NCBI RefSeq assembly: GCF_018491765.1
Contig: NZ_JABWCU010000012.1
Location: forward strand, 62,001-126,000
Length of the DNA stretch: 64,000 nucleotides
Source of the DNA: Novosphingobium profundi
GTDB lineage: Bacteria; Pseudomonadota; Alphaproteobacteria; Sphingomonadales; Sphingomonadaceae
Direction of reading: 5' to 3'
A program made the position numbers and the translations under genes. Positions within the stretch are counted from its first letter, which is position 1; each line of letters begins with the position of its first letter. Positions 27,118-36,284 of the stretch are shown piece after piece. Below the pieces are notes generated by a model, which searched no databases, was not told the DNA's origin, and saw nothing but the letters and a program-made list of their open reading frames with translations.

Positions 27118-28535
27118 TGGAAGTACATGCCGTCAATCCGCTGGTGGCCTTCGCCTATCTCGTCGCGGGCGTGTGCTTCATCCTTGCCTTGCGTGGACTG
27201 TCCTCGCCGGCGACGAGCCGTGCGGGCAACCGCTACGGCATGGTCGGCATGGCCATCGCGGTGGTGACGACGCTCGTCACCCACGAGGTGGCGAGCCTGC
27301 CCGAGATCCTCGTTGCCATCGCGATCGGCGCGGTGATCGGCCTGGTCACCGCACGCAAGATCCAGATGACGCAGATGCCCCAGCTCGTCGCCGCCTTCCA
27401 CTCGCTGGTCGGCCTGGCTGCGGTGCTGGTTGGCGTTGCGGCCTATCTCAACCCCGGCGCCTTCGGGATCCTCGAGCCGGGCGGGCTCGATATCCTCAAG
27501 GGCAGCCGGATCGAGATGGGGCTCGGCGTCGCGATCGGCGCGATCACCTTCTCGGGCTCGGTCATCGCCTTCGCCAAGCTCAACGGCAACATGTCGGGCG
27601 CGCCGATCCTGCTGCCTGGGCGCCATGCGCTCAACCTGACGGCGCTCGCGGCGATCGTGATCCTCGTAAGCCTGTTCCACTGGGACACGCCCACGCTGTT
27701 CTGGGCAATCGTGGCGCTGAGTTTCGTGATCGGGTTCCTGCTCATCATCCCGATCGGCGGGGCGGACATGCCGGTCGTCGTCTCGATGCTCAATTCCTAT
27801 TCGGGCTGGGCGGCAGCGGCGATGGGCTTCACGCTTCACAACACCGCGATGATCATCACCGGGGCGCTCGTCGGATCTTCGGGCGCGATCCTGAGCTACA
27901 TCATGTGCCGGGCGATGAACCGTTCGTTCGTCTCGGTGATCGCGGGCGGTTTCGGCGCGGACGCGGGAGGCGCCTCGGGTGGCGGCGCGGCGAAGGAGCA
28001 GCGGCCGTGGAAGCGCGGCTCGGCCGAGGACGCGGCGTTTCTGATGAAGGAGGCCGAGAACGTCATCGTCATTCCCGGCTACGGCATGGCGGTGGCGCAG
28101 GCGCAGCACGCGCTTCGCGAGATGACCGACCTCTTGAAGGAACATGGCGTCGGCGTGAAGTTCGCGATCCATCCGGTCGCGGGGCGCATGCCCGGGCACA
28201 TGAATGTGCTGCTCGCCGAAGCCAACGTGCCCTATGACGACGTCTTCGAACTGGAAGACATCAATTCCGAGTTTGCGCAAGCCGACGTCGCCTTCATCAT
28301 CGGGGCGAACGACGTCGTCAACCCGGCCGCCAAGACCGAGAAGAGCTCGCCGATCTACGGCATGCCGGTGTTCGACGTCGACAAGGCCAAGACGATCTTC
28401 TTCATCAAGCGTTCGATGGGCGGGCAGGGCTATGCCGGGGTCGACAACGATGTCTTCTACATGGACCAGACCATGATGCTGCTGGCCGATGCGAAGAAGA
28501 TGGTCGAGGAGATCAACAAGGCGCTGGCGGACTGA
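27117..28535 (+). CDS. pntB: NAD(P) transhydrogenase subunit beta
   Basis: 472 residues. The N-terminal half holds about eight membrane helices of the proton channel (with His in VVTTLVTHEVAS and THE/HS residues), followed by an Ala/Gly linker near residues 280-300 and the NADP-binding domain with IVIPGYGMAVAQAQHALREM and GRMPGHMNVLLAEA. The start at 27117 overlaps the pntAB stop by one base. Completes the NADPH-forming enzyme. Confidence 0.96.
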   Translation: MEVHAVNPLVAFAYLVAGVCFILALRGLSSPATSRAGNRYGMVGMAIAVVTTLVTHEVASLPEILVAIAIGAVIGLVTARKIQMTQMPQLVAAFHSLVGLAAVLVGVAAYLNPGAFGILEPGGLDILKGSRIEMGLGVAIGAITFSGSVIAFAKLNGNMSGAPILLPGRHALNLTALAAIVILVSLFHWDTPTLFWAIVALSFVIGFLLIIPIGGADMPVVVSMLNSYSGWAAAAMGFTLHNTAMIITGALVGSSGAILSYIMCRAMNRSFVSVIAGGFGADAGGASGGGAAKEQRPWKRGSAEDAAFLMKEAENVIVIPGYGMAVAQAQHALREMTDLLKEHGVGVKFAIHPVAGRMPGHMNVLLAEANVPYDDVFELEDINSEFAQADVAFIIGANDVVNPAAKTEKSSPIYGMPVFDVDKAKTIFFIKRSMGGQGYAGVDNDVFYMDQTMMLLADAKKMVEEINKALAD

Positions 28536-28560
28536 GCAAACCACTTTAAGAGGCGCGCCC

Positions 28561-28878
28561 ATGCTACGTCTCTTGAAGCGGATTCTCATCCTCGTCGGCC
28601 TGGTGGCCATCGTCTGGTTCGGCGCGCACGCTTATGCGGCCTGGCGCCTCAAGGCGGCGCTTCGCGACGCGGGCCTTTCTGAACGCGTCGCGACATGCAT
28701 GACCGGGCGCCTGACGCGGCGGCTCAGCCTGCTTCAGCTTGCCCGGCTGCAGAAGCTGGAAGGTGACAAACCGACGCTGAAAAGCTGGGTGCGCGCGGTC
28801 GCGGCGGTGGACGATGGCAAGGTCGTGCTGGTGACCGTCTCGTCTGCGGCCTTGTGCCGGACCGGCCTCGCCCGCTAG
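28561..28878 (+). CDS. Small protein with an N-terminal membrane anchor
   Basis: 105 residues; MLRLLKRILILVGLVAIVWFG gives one membrane helix (about 6-24). The rest is basic and Leu-rich (RLTRRLSLLQLARLQKL) and contains two Cys (in ATCMTG and ALCRTG). No family recognised. It lies 25 bases after pntB and just before dgt, so it could be transcribed with either. Confidence 0.65.
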   Translation: MLRLLKRILILVGLVAIVWFGAHAYAAWRLKAALRDAGLSERVATCMTGRLTRRLSLLQLARLQKLEGDKPTLKSWVRAVAAVDDGKVVLVTVSSAALCRTGLAR

Positions 28879-28925
28879 GGACGGGGAACTGCCAGACGCC
28901 GATTGCAGGAAAGATCTTCAGCCTG

Positions 28926-30083
28926 ATGCTTGCACCCTACGCTTCCGATCCGAGCCGTTCGCGCGGACGTGAATTCCCGATGGAGAACGGCCTCGCGCGC
29001 GGCGAGCGCAGCCCTTATCAGCGCGACCGCGACCGCATCATCCACTCGATCGCGTTCCGTCGCCTGCGTTACAAGACGCAGGTCTTCATCGCCCCCGACG
29101 GCGACCATTACCGCGTCCGTCTGACCCACAGCCTCGAGGTCGCGCAGATCGCGCGCGTGATCGCGCGCCTGCTCGGGCTCGACGAGGACCTGACCGAAGG
29201 CCTCGCCCTCGCGCACGACATCGGCCATCCCCCGTTCGGCCACGCGGGCGAAGAGGCGCTCGACGCCGCGCTCCACAAGGCGGGCGGCTTCGATCACAAC
29301 GCCAACACCCTGCGCACGCTGATGCGGATCGACAGCCCTTATTGCGAGCACGACGGGCTCAACCTCACCTGGGAGATGCTCGAGGGCCTCGCCAAGCACA
29401 ACGGGCCGGTCGCCAATCCCAACTGGGCGCTGACCGAGCTGAACACCGCCTACGACCTGGAACTGGGCACCCATGCCTCGCTCGAGGCCCAGGTCGCCGC
29501 GCTCTCGGACGACATCGCCTACGACAACCACGACATCGACGACGGCCTGCGTGCCGGGTTCCTCGATCTCGACGAACTGCTCGCGCATCCCTTCATCGTT
29601 GCCAACTGGCGCGAGGTGGAGCGGCGCTATCCCGGTGTCCCGCGCGACCGCCAGCTTGCCGAGTTGCTGCGCAGCCAGATCGGGGTCATGGTCAACGATC
29701 TGATCGCGGAATCGCGTAGGCGCCTCGCCGGGGTGGAGAGCGTCGAGCAGGTCCGAGCCGCGGGCCGGGCGCTGATCGCCTTTTCCAGCGAAATGGAAGA
29801 GGGCGAGCGTGCGTTCAAGCGCTTCATGTACGAGAAGCTCTATTACCATCCCGACCAACTCGAGACGGCACGGCGGGCGAGGGCGGTGCTCGCCGAGCTC
29901 TATGCGGCCTACTCGCAGGAACCGGTGCTGATGGAGGAGAGCTGGATCGACACCCTGCCGCGCACCGAGCCCGAGCGCAGCCGCCATATTGCCGACTACA
30001 TCGCCGGCATGACCGACCGTTACGCGATTACCTGCCACGAGCAGATTTACGGCCGCACACCGGCGGGCCTGCGCAATGTCTGA
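28926..30083 (+). CDS. dgt: Deoxyguanosinetriphosphate triphosphohydrolase-like protein
   Basis: 385 residues of the HD superfamily. The metal-binding residues appear as RLTHSLEVAQ (His), ALAHDIGHPPFGHAG (HD) and a later Asp in DDIAYDNHDIDDG. It would hydrolyse dGTP or other dNTPs to the nucleoside and triphosphate and so regulate the dNTP pool. Length fits the type-2 (short) family. ATG 28926 (MLAPYASDPSRSRGR) is chosen. It overlaps the next gene by 8 bases. Confidence 0.93.
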   Translation: MLAPYASDPSRSRGREFPMENGLARGERSPYQRDRDRIIHSIAFRRLRYKTQVFIAPDGDHYRVRLTHSLEVAQIARVIARLLGLDEDLTEGLALAHDIGHPPFGHAGEEALDAALHKAGGFDHNANTLRTLMRIDSPYCEHDGLNLTWEMLEGLAKHNGPVANPNWALTELNTAYDLELGTHASLEAQVAALSDDIAYDNHDIDDGLRAGFLDLDELLAHPFIVANWREVERRYPGVPRDRQLAELLRSQIGVMVNDLIAESRRRLAGVESVEQVRAAGRALIAFSSEMEEGERAFKRFMYEKLYYHPDQLETARRARAVLAELYAAYSQEPVLMEESWIDTLPRTEPERSRHIADYIAGMTDRYAITCHEQIYGRTPAGLRNV

Positions 30084-30777
30084 GGTGCCCGCGCCGAACC
30101 CGGACGTTCGGCGCATCTGCCTTGTCGGGGCGAGCGGGCTGATCGGCCAGGCGGTCCTCTCCGAAACGGTCGGGCGTGAGGACGTGCGGGTGGTCGCGGT
30201 GGCGCGCGGCGAGGTGTCCTTGCCCGAGGGCGCGCGCATGGAAGTCCTGACGGGACCGGTCGAGCGCTGGGACGAGCTGATCGCCGCCTCGCGGGCCGAC
30301 GTGCTTGTCTGCGCGCTGGGCACCACCATCGCGCGTGCCGGATCGCAGGCGGCGTTTCGCGCGGTCGACCTCGACCTTGTCCTGACCTGCGCGCGCTCTG
30401 CCCGAGCGGCCGGGATCGCGCACATGATCGTCGTTTCCTCGGCTGGTGCGGAGCGGGCCAGTCGCAATTTCTACCTGTCGGTGAAGGGCGAGATGGAGGA
30501 AGCTCTGGCCAAGCTGGGCTTCGCACGGCTCGACATTCTGCGCCCCGGATTGCTGCGTGGGGCGCGGGCGGAACGACGTCGGCTGGAAGGGATCGGGCAG
30601 GTCGTGGCGCCGCTGGCCGATGCGCTGGTGCTGCACGCAGGTTGGCGACGGTTCCGCTCGGTGCGCGCGCGCGATCTTGCGCGCGTGATTCTGGCGCTAA
30701 CTTCGGAAAAGCCAGAGGGGCATTTTGTTGCCGAGTACGATGCCTTCCGGAAGGTATTACAAAAAATACCATCATAA
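30076..30777 (+). CDS. NAD(P)-binding Rossmann protein (atypical SDR)
   Basis: 233 residues. The N-terminus ICLVGASGLIGQAVL is a Gly-rich dinucleotide-binding loop (GxxGxxG). MIVVSSAGAERASRNFYLSVKGEMEEAL carries the Ser and a YxxxK-like Tyr/Lys pair (FYLSVKG), and the protein matches the NAD(P)H-binding/oxidoreductase type related to HTATIP2. The substrate is unknown. It overlaps dgt by 8 bases and ends just before the gcv leader. Confidence 0.85.
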   Translation: MSEVPAPNPDVRRICLVGASGLIGQAVLSETVGREDVRVVAVARGEVSLPEGARMEVLTGPVERWDELIAASRADVLVCALGTTIARAGSQAAFRAVDLDLVLTCARSARAAGIAHMIVVSSAGAERASRNFYLSVKGEMEEALAKLGFARLDILRPGLLRGARAERRRLEGIGQVVAPLADALVLHAGWRRFRSVRARDLARVILALTSEKPEGHFVAEYDAFRKVLQKIPS

Positions 30778-30800
30778 ACGTGCACGAATGCGCTCGGGCG

Positions 30801-30829
30801 TTGACTTGGCCGCAAGCCTGAACCAATCG
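30801..30829 (+). promoter_or_regulatory. Possible gcv promoter
   Basis: TTGACT (30801-30806) with a weak CAATCG (30824-30829) 17 bases further, about 20 bases before the riboswitch. The -35 box is good, the -10 box poor. Confidence 0.4.
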
Positions 30830-30850
30830 TGAGTGCATCGCTGGCAGCGC

Positions 30851-31082
30851 GGGAGAGACCCACCCGATTCGCGTGTCCTTTCAGGATGCGGGCATCAAAC
30901 GGGCGCCGAAGGAGCAACCGCCCCGGAAACTCTCAGGCAAAAGGACCGCGCCTGCCGATAGCGAACTCTGGAAAGTGCCTGCCCCCGAGAAAACGAGGCA
31001 GGCCGCCGACGGTGTAACCTCGACGACGGGCTTTCCGCTTTGTCCAAGGGGGAAAACTCTCAGGCTTCCGTGACAGAGGGGG
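30851..31082 (+). ncRNA. Tandem glycine riboswitch
   Basis: Two aptamers sit in the gcvT leader. The first (about 30851-30950) starts GGGAGAGACC, contains GGCGCCGAAGGAGCAA at 30902-30917, and closes with CTCTCAGGCAAAAGGACC. The second (about 30962-31082) starts GAACTCTGGAAAG, has the diverged core GCCGACGGTGTAA (31004-31016), and closes with AACTCTCAGGCTTCCG and GACAGAGG. This is the classical order of the gcvT glycine riboswitch family; it is expected to turn on gcv expression when glycine is high. The gene's ribosome site lies only about 30 bases downstream. Confidence 0.93.
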
Positions 31083-31122
31083 CACCTGAATTGGTGTTAC
31101 CTGTTGGTTGCGGAGCTATGAC

Positions 31123-32280
31123 TTGAGCGAAATTTCCGAATTCGAGGACGAACTGGGTCTCGAGCCCATCGAGCCGGCGATCCTTCCGCTGGATGCCTGG
31201 CATCGCGGCAGGGGCGCGCGCATGGTCGAGTTTGCCGGCTATCCGATGCCCGTGCAGTACGAGGGCATCCTCGCCGAGCACCTGTGGACGCGCGAGAGCG
31301 CGGGCCTGTTCGACGTCAGCCACATGGGCCAGCTCTATCTTGCTCCTGCCGAGGGTGCCGAGATCGATCTCGATGCCGCCATCGAAGCCGCGCTGCCGAT
31401 TGATCTTTCGACGCTCAAGACCGATTCGGTGCGCTACTCGCTGCTGCTCGACGAGGAGGGCGGCATCCTTGACGACCTCATGGTCACGCGCTGGCAGAGC
31501 GGTATCTACATGGTCGTCAACGGCGCGACCAAGTGGGACGACATCGGCACCTTGCGCGAATACCTCCCTGACGAGGTCAACATCAACCACCTCGACGACA
31601 GCGCGCTGCTGGCGTTGCAGGGCCCCAAGGCGGTGGACGCGCTGGCGCGTCACGTCACCGGCGACACCGTACTTGCCGATCTCAAGTTCATGAAGGGCGC
31701 CGCGTTCAAGCTGGCGGGGGTCGACGCCTGGATCAGCCGTTCGGGCTACACCGGCGAGGACGGTTTCGAGATCTCGATTCCCGGCGAAAACGCCGCCGAG
31801 ATCGCCGAACTGCTTTGCGGCGAACCCGAGGTCAAGCCGATCGGTCTGGGCGCGCGCGACAGCTTGCGCCTCGAAGCGGGTCTGCCGCTCTACGGCCACG
31901 ACATGACCCCCGATCAGGGGGCCGTCGAGGCCGGGCTCATCTTCGGGGTCAATAAGCGCCGCCGCAGCGAAGGGGGCTTCCCCGGCGCCGCACGCGTGCA
32001 GAAGGACCTTTCTGAGGGCACGGCGCGCACGCGCGTCGGCCTTGCGCTCGAAGGCCGCATGGCCGCGCGCGAGGGCGCCAAGGTGCTTTGCGGTGACGCC
32101 GAAGTCGGCGTGGTGACCTCGGGTGGCTTCGCGCCTTCGCTCGGACGCCCCATTGCCATGGCCTACGTCGATGCCGCCAAGGCGGCTGACGGAACGGCCC
32201 TCCAGATCGAAATGCGCGGCAAGCGGCTCGACGCCACCGTCGTCCCCATGCCCTTCGTACCCAACCGTTATTACCGCTGA
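31123..32280 (+). CDS. gcvT: Glycine cleavage system T protein (aminomethyltransferase)
   Basis: Transfers the methylene group from the H-protein to tetrahydrofolate and releases ammonia. About 385 residues, with GMQ-like GARMVEFAGYPMPVQY, LFDVSHMGQ, SRSGYTGEDGFEIS, and a folate-site Asp-containing stretch. Start: GGAG (31112-31115) is 7 bases before TTG 31123, which gives MSEISEFEDE; TTG 31108 is a less likely alternative. An out-of-frame two-codon ORF (ATG ACT TGA, 31118-31126) overlaps the start. First gene of the gcvT-H-PA-PB operon under the glycine riboswitch. Confidence 0.95.
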   Translation: MSEISEFEDELGLEPIEPAILPLDAWHRGRGARMVEFAGYPMPVQYEGILAEHLWTRESAGLFDVSHMGQLYLAPAEGAEIDLDAAIEAALPIDLSTLKTDSVRYSLLLDEEGGILDDLMVTRWQSGIYMVVNGATKWDDIGTLREYLPDEVNINHLDDSALLALQGPKAVDALARHVTGDTVLADLKFMKGAAFKLAGVDAWISRSGYTGEDGFEISIPGENAAEIAELLCGEPEVKPIGLGARDSLRLEAGLPLYGHDMTPDQGAVEAGLIFGVNKRRRSEGGFPGAARVQKDLSEGTARTRVGLALEGRMAAREGAKVLCGDAEVGVVTSGGFAPSLGRPIAMAYVDAAKAADGTALQIEMRGKRLDATVVPMPFVPNRYYR

Positions 32281-32292
32281 GGAGCTTGCCCC

Positions 32293-32664
32293 ATGACTGT
32301 CTATTATTCCGAGGATCACGAGTGGATCGAAGTCGAGGGTGACCTCGGTACGGTCGGCATCACCGACTACGCGCAGGGCCAGCTCGGCGACATCACCTTC
32401 GTGGACCTTCCCCAGGAAGGCGCCAAGGTCGCCAAGGGCGATTCGGTTGCCGTTGTCGATTCGGTAAAGGCCGCCAGCGACGTCTACACCCCCGTCTCGG
32501 GCGAAGTCGCCGAGATCAACGAGGCGCTGGCCGACGAGCCCGAACTCGTCAATTCCGACGCCGAAGTCGGTGGCTGGCTGTTCCGCGTGACGCTGTCCGA
32601 TCCGTCCGAGCTCGAAGAGCTCATGGACGAGGCGGCCTACAAGAAGTTCGTCGCGGGCCTGTGA
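32293..32664 (+). CDS. gcvH: Glycine cleavage system H protein
   Basis: 123 residues; the lipoylation Lys lies in [14 protein letters not shown] and the fold signature [18 protein letters not shown] is present. It shuttles the methylamine of glycine between P, T and L proteins. Starts ATG 32293, 12 bases after gcvT, with GAGGAGC just upstream. Confidence 0.97.
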   Translation: MTVYYSEDHEWIEVEGDLGTVGITDYAQGQLGDITFVDLPQEGAKVAKGDSVAVVDSVKAASDVYTPVSGEVAEINEALADEPELVNSDAEVGGWLFRVTLSDPSELEELMDEAAYKKFVAGL

Positions 32665-32672
32665 TGATCCCC

Positions 32673-32699
32673 GGCCCGTCGCAGCTTGGACGACGGGCC
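32673..32699 (+). terminator. Hairpin between gcvH and gcvPA
   Basis: GGCCCGTCG and CGACGGGCC (9 bp, loop 9) directly after the gcvH stop. No T-run. It may stabilise the gcvTH part of the mRNA or attenuate, rather than end, transcription into gcvPA. Confidence 0.5.
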
Positions 32700-32761
32700 A
32701 TTCCCGCGCCGTGGAACCCGGTTCACACGGCGCCTCTCTCCCAGCCAGGATTACAAGCCTG

Positions 32762-34132
32762 ATGCGCTATCTCCCCCTCACTCCGGCCGATCGCTCGAGC
32801 ATGCTCGAGACCATCGGCGCCAGCTCGGTCGACGAGCTGTTCTGCGACGTGCCCGAAGCGGCGCGCCTTACCGGCCCGATCGAGGGCCTGCCGATGCACG
32901 CCAGCGAAATGGCTGTCGAGCGCCACCTCTCGGCGCTCGCCGCGAAGAACCTCAACGCCGGTTCGGCCCCGTTCTTCCTCGGCGCGGGCGCCTATCGCCA
33001 CCATGTGCCGGCCTCGGTCGACCACCTCATCCAGCGCGGCGAGTTCCTCACCGCCTACACCCCCTACCAGCCCGAAATCGCGCAAGGCACGCTGCAGGTT
33101 CTCTTCGAGTTCCAGACGCAAGTCGCCGCGCTGTTCGGCACCGACATCGCCAACGCCTCGATGTACGACGGCTCGACCGCGTGCTGGGAAGCCATCCTCA
33201 TGGCCGCGCGCGTTACCCGCAAGGGCAAGTCGGTCCTCTCGGGCGGCCTGCACCCGCACTACGGCGAAGTCGTGCGCACGATGGCCAAGTTCACGCGCGA
33301 CGACATCGTCAGCCTTGCGCCTGAACTGACCGCCGAGGCCGACGACGCTGCGGTGATCGCGGCGATCGACGATGGGACCGCCAGCGTCGTGGTCCAGTAC
33401 CCCGACATCCTGGGCCGCATTCCCGACCTTGCCGCCATCGCCGAAGCCGCGCACGCCAAGGGTGCGCTGCTGATCGCGGTGGTGACCGAGCCGGTCGCGC
33501 TCGGCCTGCTCGAAGCGCCGGGTCACCTTGGTGCCGACATCGTCGTGGGCGAGGGCCAGTCGCTCGGCGTCGGCCTCCAGTTCGGCGGTCCCTACCTCGG
33601 GCTCTTTGGCTGCCGCGAAAAGTTCGTGCGCCAGATGCCGGGACGTCTGTGCGGTGAGACCGTCGATGCCGAAGGCAAGCGCGGCTTCGTGCTTACCCTC
33701 TCGACCCGCGAGCAGCACATTCGCCGCGAGAAGGCCACGAGCAATATCTGCACGAATTCAGGTCTTTGCGCGCTTGCTTTCAGCATTCACATGAGCCTTC
33801 TGGGCGGTGAGGGCCTGAGCCAGCTGGCCGCGATCAACCACGATCGCGCGCAGGCGCTCGTTGCGCGGTTGACGCAGATCCCGGGTGTCTCGGCGCTGTC
33901 GGAGGCTTACTTCAACGAAGTGACACTCGTCCTTTCGCGTGACGCGCGCGAAGTGGTGCGCGACCTTGCCGATCGCGGCGTGCTGGGCGGTGTTTCGCTC
34001 GGCCGCCTGTTCCCCGAGCTTGACGGCCTGCACAAGGGCCTGCTCGTCACGGCGACCGAGACGGTCACCGATGCGGATATCGAAACCTTCGCCACCGAAC
34101 TGGCGGCGGTCCTGGAAGGAGTGGCGGCATGA
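32762..34132 (+). CDS. gcvPA: Glycine dehydrogenase (decarboxylating) subunit 1
   Basis: 456 residues, the N-terminal half of the split P-protein: [19 protein letters not shown] at the start, [34 protein letters not shown], and [12 protein letters not shown]. With GcvPB it forms the PLP-dependent decarboxylase of glycine. ATG 32762 with AGGAT upstream; stop overlaps gcvPB by ATGA. Split P-proteins are common in alphaproteobacteria and Gram-positives. Confidence 0.96.
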   Translation: MRYLPLTPADRSSMLETIGASSVDELFCDVPEAARLTGPIEGLPMHASEMAVERHLSALAAKNLNAGSAPFFLGAGAYRHHVPASVDHLIQRGEFLTAYTPYQPEIAQGTLQVLFEFQTQVAALFGTDIANASMYDGSTACWEAILMAARVTRKGKSVLSGGLHPHYGEVVRTMAKFTRDDIVSLAPELTAEADDAAVIAAIDDGTASVVVQYPDILGRIPDLAAIAEAAHAKGALLIAVVTEPVALGLLEAPGHLGADIVVGEGQSLGVGLQFGGPYLGLFGCREKFVRQMPGRLCGETVDAEGKRGFVLTLSTREQHIRREKATSNICTNSGLCALAFSIHMSLLGGEGLSQLAAINHDRAQALVARLTQIPGVSALSEAYFNEVTLVLSRDAREVVRDLADRGVLGGVSLGRLFPELDGLHKGLLVTATETVTDADIETFATELAAVLEGVAA

Positions 34133-35697
34133 GCGGCGTCAACACGGCGGGCTGGCGCCCGAGCATGAACAGCGCCGAGGGCGGCGTCTCGGTACCCGAA
34201 ACGCAGAGCGGCGACCATGCGCTGATGCTCGAGGAACCGCTGATCTTCGAACTGGGCTGCGAGGGCCAGACCGGCGTCGATTTCGACGCCCCGGCCAAGG
34301 CGGTCTCGCCCGCGCTGGCCAAGTTCCGCCGCAAGGCGGCTCCGGCGGTTCCGGGCCTCAGCGAACCCGAGGCGGTGCGCCACTACACGCGCCTCTCGCG
34401 TCAGAACTACGGCATCGACCTCGGCCCGTTCCCGCTCGGCTCGTGCACGATGAAGCACAATCCGCGCCTCAACGAGAAGATGGCGCGTCTGCCCGGCTTC
34501 GCCGATGTCCACCCGCTCCAGCCGCAAAAGACGGTCGAAGGCGCGCTCGAGGTAATCGAGCAGCTGGCCGACTGGCTGATCACGCTGACCGGCATGGCCT
34601 CGGTGGCGATGAGCCCGAAGGCGGGTGCGCACGGCGAGCTGTGCGGCCTCCTGTGCATCCGCGCCGCGCTCGACGCACGCGGTGAGACGCGCGACGTCGT
34701 GCTCGTGCCCGAGAGCGCGCACGGCACCAACCCGGCGACCGCCGCCTTCGCGGGCTTCAAGGTCGAGACCATCCCGGCAACGCCCGAGGGCCGCGTCGAT
34801 CTCGCCGCGCTCAAGGCCAAGCTGGGCCCGGACGTTGCGGGCGTGATGATCACCAACCCCAACACCTGCGGCCTGTTCGAGCCCGAGATGAAGGCGATTG
34901 CCGACGCGGTTCACGCGGCGGGTGGCTACGTCTACTGCGATGGCGCCAACTTCAACGCCATCGTCGGGCGGGTGCGTCCGGGTGACCTGGGCGTCGATGC
35001 CATGCACATCAACCTGCACAAGACCTTCTCCACCCCGCACGGTGGTGGCGGTCCGGGTGCGGGTCCGGTGGTGCTGTCCGAGGCGCTCGCGCCTTACGCC
35101 CCGCTGCCCTTCGTGGCGCGCGGCGAGGACGGCCACGTGCACCTCGTCGAGGAAGAGAACCGGGGCGAGGGCCACGCGCGCGCTTTCGGCCGCATGGTCG
35201 CCTTCCACGGCCAAATGGGCATGTTCACCCGCGCGCTCGCCTATATCCTGAGCCACGGCGCCGATGGCCTCAAGCAAGTGGCCGAGGACGCGGTGCTCAA
35301 CGCGAACTACGTGCTGCGTAGCCTCGAGGACGTGCTTCAGGCTCCCTTCGGCAAGAGCGGTCCGTGCATGCACGAGGCGTTGTTCAGCGACGCGGGTCTG
35401 CCTGAGGGCTTCACCACGCTCGATATCGCCAAGGGCCTGATCGACGAGGGTTTCCACCCGATGACGGTCTACTTCCCGCTGGTGGTCAAGGGCGCGATGC
35501 TGATCGAGCCCACCGAAACCGAAAGCAAGCCGGGCCTCGACCGCTTCATCGCCTCGATGCGCAACCTGGCGCAGCGCGCGCGTGAGGAGGATGCGAGCCT
35601 GCATTCGGCTCCGCACTTCGCTCCGCGCCGCCGCCTTGACGAGACCCGCGCGGCGCGCAAGCCCGTGCTGGTGTGGAAGGCCGACGCGCGCGCCTGA
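34129..35697 (+). CDS. gcvPB: Glycine dehydrogenase (decarboxylating) subunit 2
   Basis: 522 residues, the catalytic C-terminal half of the P-protein. PLP Lys is in [23 protein letters not shown]-like [14 protein letters not shown] and PAGAHGE-like [11 protein letters not shown] are also conserved. Coupled to gcvPA by a 4-base overlap; followed by a strong terminator that ends the gcv operon. Confidence 0.96.
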   Translation: MSGVNTAGWRPSMNSAEGGVSVPETQSGDHALMLEEPLIFELGCEGQTGVDFDAPAKAVSPALAKFRRKAAPAVPGLSEPEAVRHYTRLSRQNYGIDLGPFPLGSCTMKHNPRLNEKMARLPGFADVHPLQPQKTVEGALEVIEQLADWLITLTGMASVAMSPKAGAHGELCGLLCIRAALDARGETRDVVLVPESAHGTNPATAAFAGFKVETIPATPEGRVDLAALKAKLGPDVAGVMITNPNTCGLFEPEMKAIADAVHAAGGYVYCDGANFNAIVGRVRPGDLGVDAMHINLHKTFSTPHGGGGPGAGPVVLSEALAPYAPLPFVARGEDGHVHLVEEENRGEGHARAFGRMVAFHGQMGMFTRALAYILSHGADGLKQVAEDAVLNANYVLRSLEDVLQAPFGKSGPCMHEALFSDAGLPEGFTTLDIAKGLIDEGFHPMTVYFPLVVKGAMLIEPTETESKPGLDRFIASMRNLAQRAREEDASLHSAPHFAPRRRLDETRAARKPVLVWKADARA

Positions 35698-35714
35698 ACC
35701 ACGCGTCACGCCCA

Positions 35715-35757
35715 ATGAAACACGGCCGCGTCCCCATCCGGGGCGCGGCCGTTTTCA
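35715..35757. terminator. Terminator of the gcv operon
   Basis: ATGAAA-CGGCCGCG-CCCC pairs with GGGG-CGCGGCCG-TTTTCAT around a short loop, with T-rich and A-rich flanks, so it can serve the convergent lipoprotein gene as well. Confidence 0.8.
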
Positions 35758-35794
35758 TGCTCTTGTCTCTCCCGCGCCGGGCGGGGAAATCCGC

Positions 35795-35926
35795 TCAGTT
35801 GATCGCGCGTTCGCCCGCGCGGCCGACCGATTCCACGTCGCGGCCGAGGCCCTTGACGGTGTTGCAGGCGGCAAGGCTGGCAAGAAGGCCGGTGGCGGCG
35901 ATAAGGGTGAGGATTTTGCCGGTCAT
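35795..35926 (-). CDS. Entericidin-like small lipoprotein, copy 2
   Basis: 43 residues, too short for most gene finders. The signal peptide ends in a lipobox ASLAAC, and the mature part is NTVKGLGRDVESVGRAG, the EcnA/B entericidin signature. Entericidin-like lipoproteins are stress-linked cell-envelope peptides; here a toxin or antitoxin role is not established. Copy 1 of the same length lies at 36079-36210 on the same strand. The two differ mainly in the signal peptide and a few mature residues. Confidence 0.85.
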   Translation of the reverse strand: MTGKILTLIAATGLLASLAACNTVKGLGRDVESVGRAGERAIN

Positions 35927-36078
35927 GGCGGGGCGTGTCTTTCCGGTTGATGGGGCGTTGCTTCTAGGACAACGCCCGCATCAAGAAAAGTCGCCCAGCT
36001 CGCCTTTCACCGCAGGCTTCGCTCGCCAGCCGTGCCAGCCGCCCGCACTGCAGAACAGTCCGGGCGATAAGCTGTCGA

Positions 36079-36210
36079 TCAGTTGATCGCGTTGTCGCCC
36101 GCCTGGCCGACCGATTCGATGTCGCGGCCGGCGCCCTTGACGGTGTTGCACGCGCTCGCGCCGAGCACGAGACCGCTGGCGACGAGAGCAAGAGTGAGCT
36201 TCTTGAACAT
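36079..36210 (-). CDS. Entericidin-like small lipoprotein, copy 1
   Basis: 43 residues; lipobox LGASAC followed by NTVKGAGRDIESVGQAGDNAIN, the entericidin family mature region. AAGGAAGGA lies about 9 bases before the start on the minus strand. A tandem duplicate of 35795-35926, 152 bases away. Each may be transcribed from its own promoter. Confidence 0.85.
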   Translation of the reverse strand: MFKKLTLALVASGLVLGASACNTVKGAGRDIESVGQAGDNAIN

Positions 36211-36284
36211 GACTTGGGTATCCTTCCTTCCATCCAGTCCGGCCGCAGGCGGCCGACTTGGAAGGAGAAACTCGCAAGCCCGGA

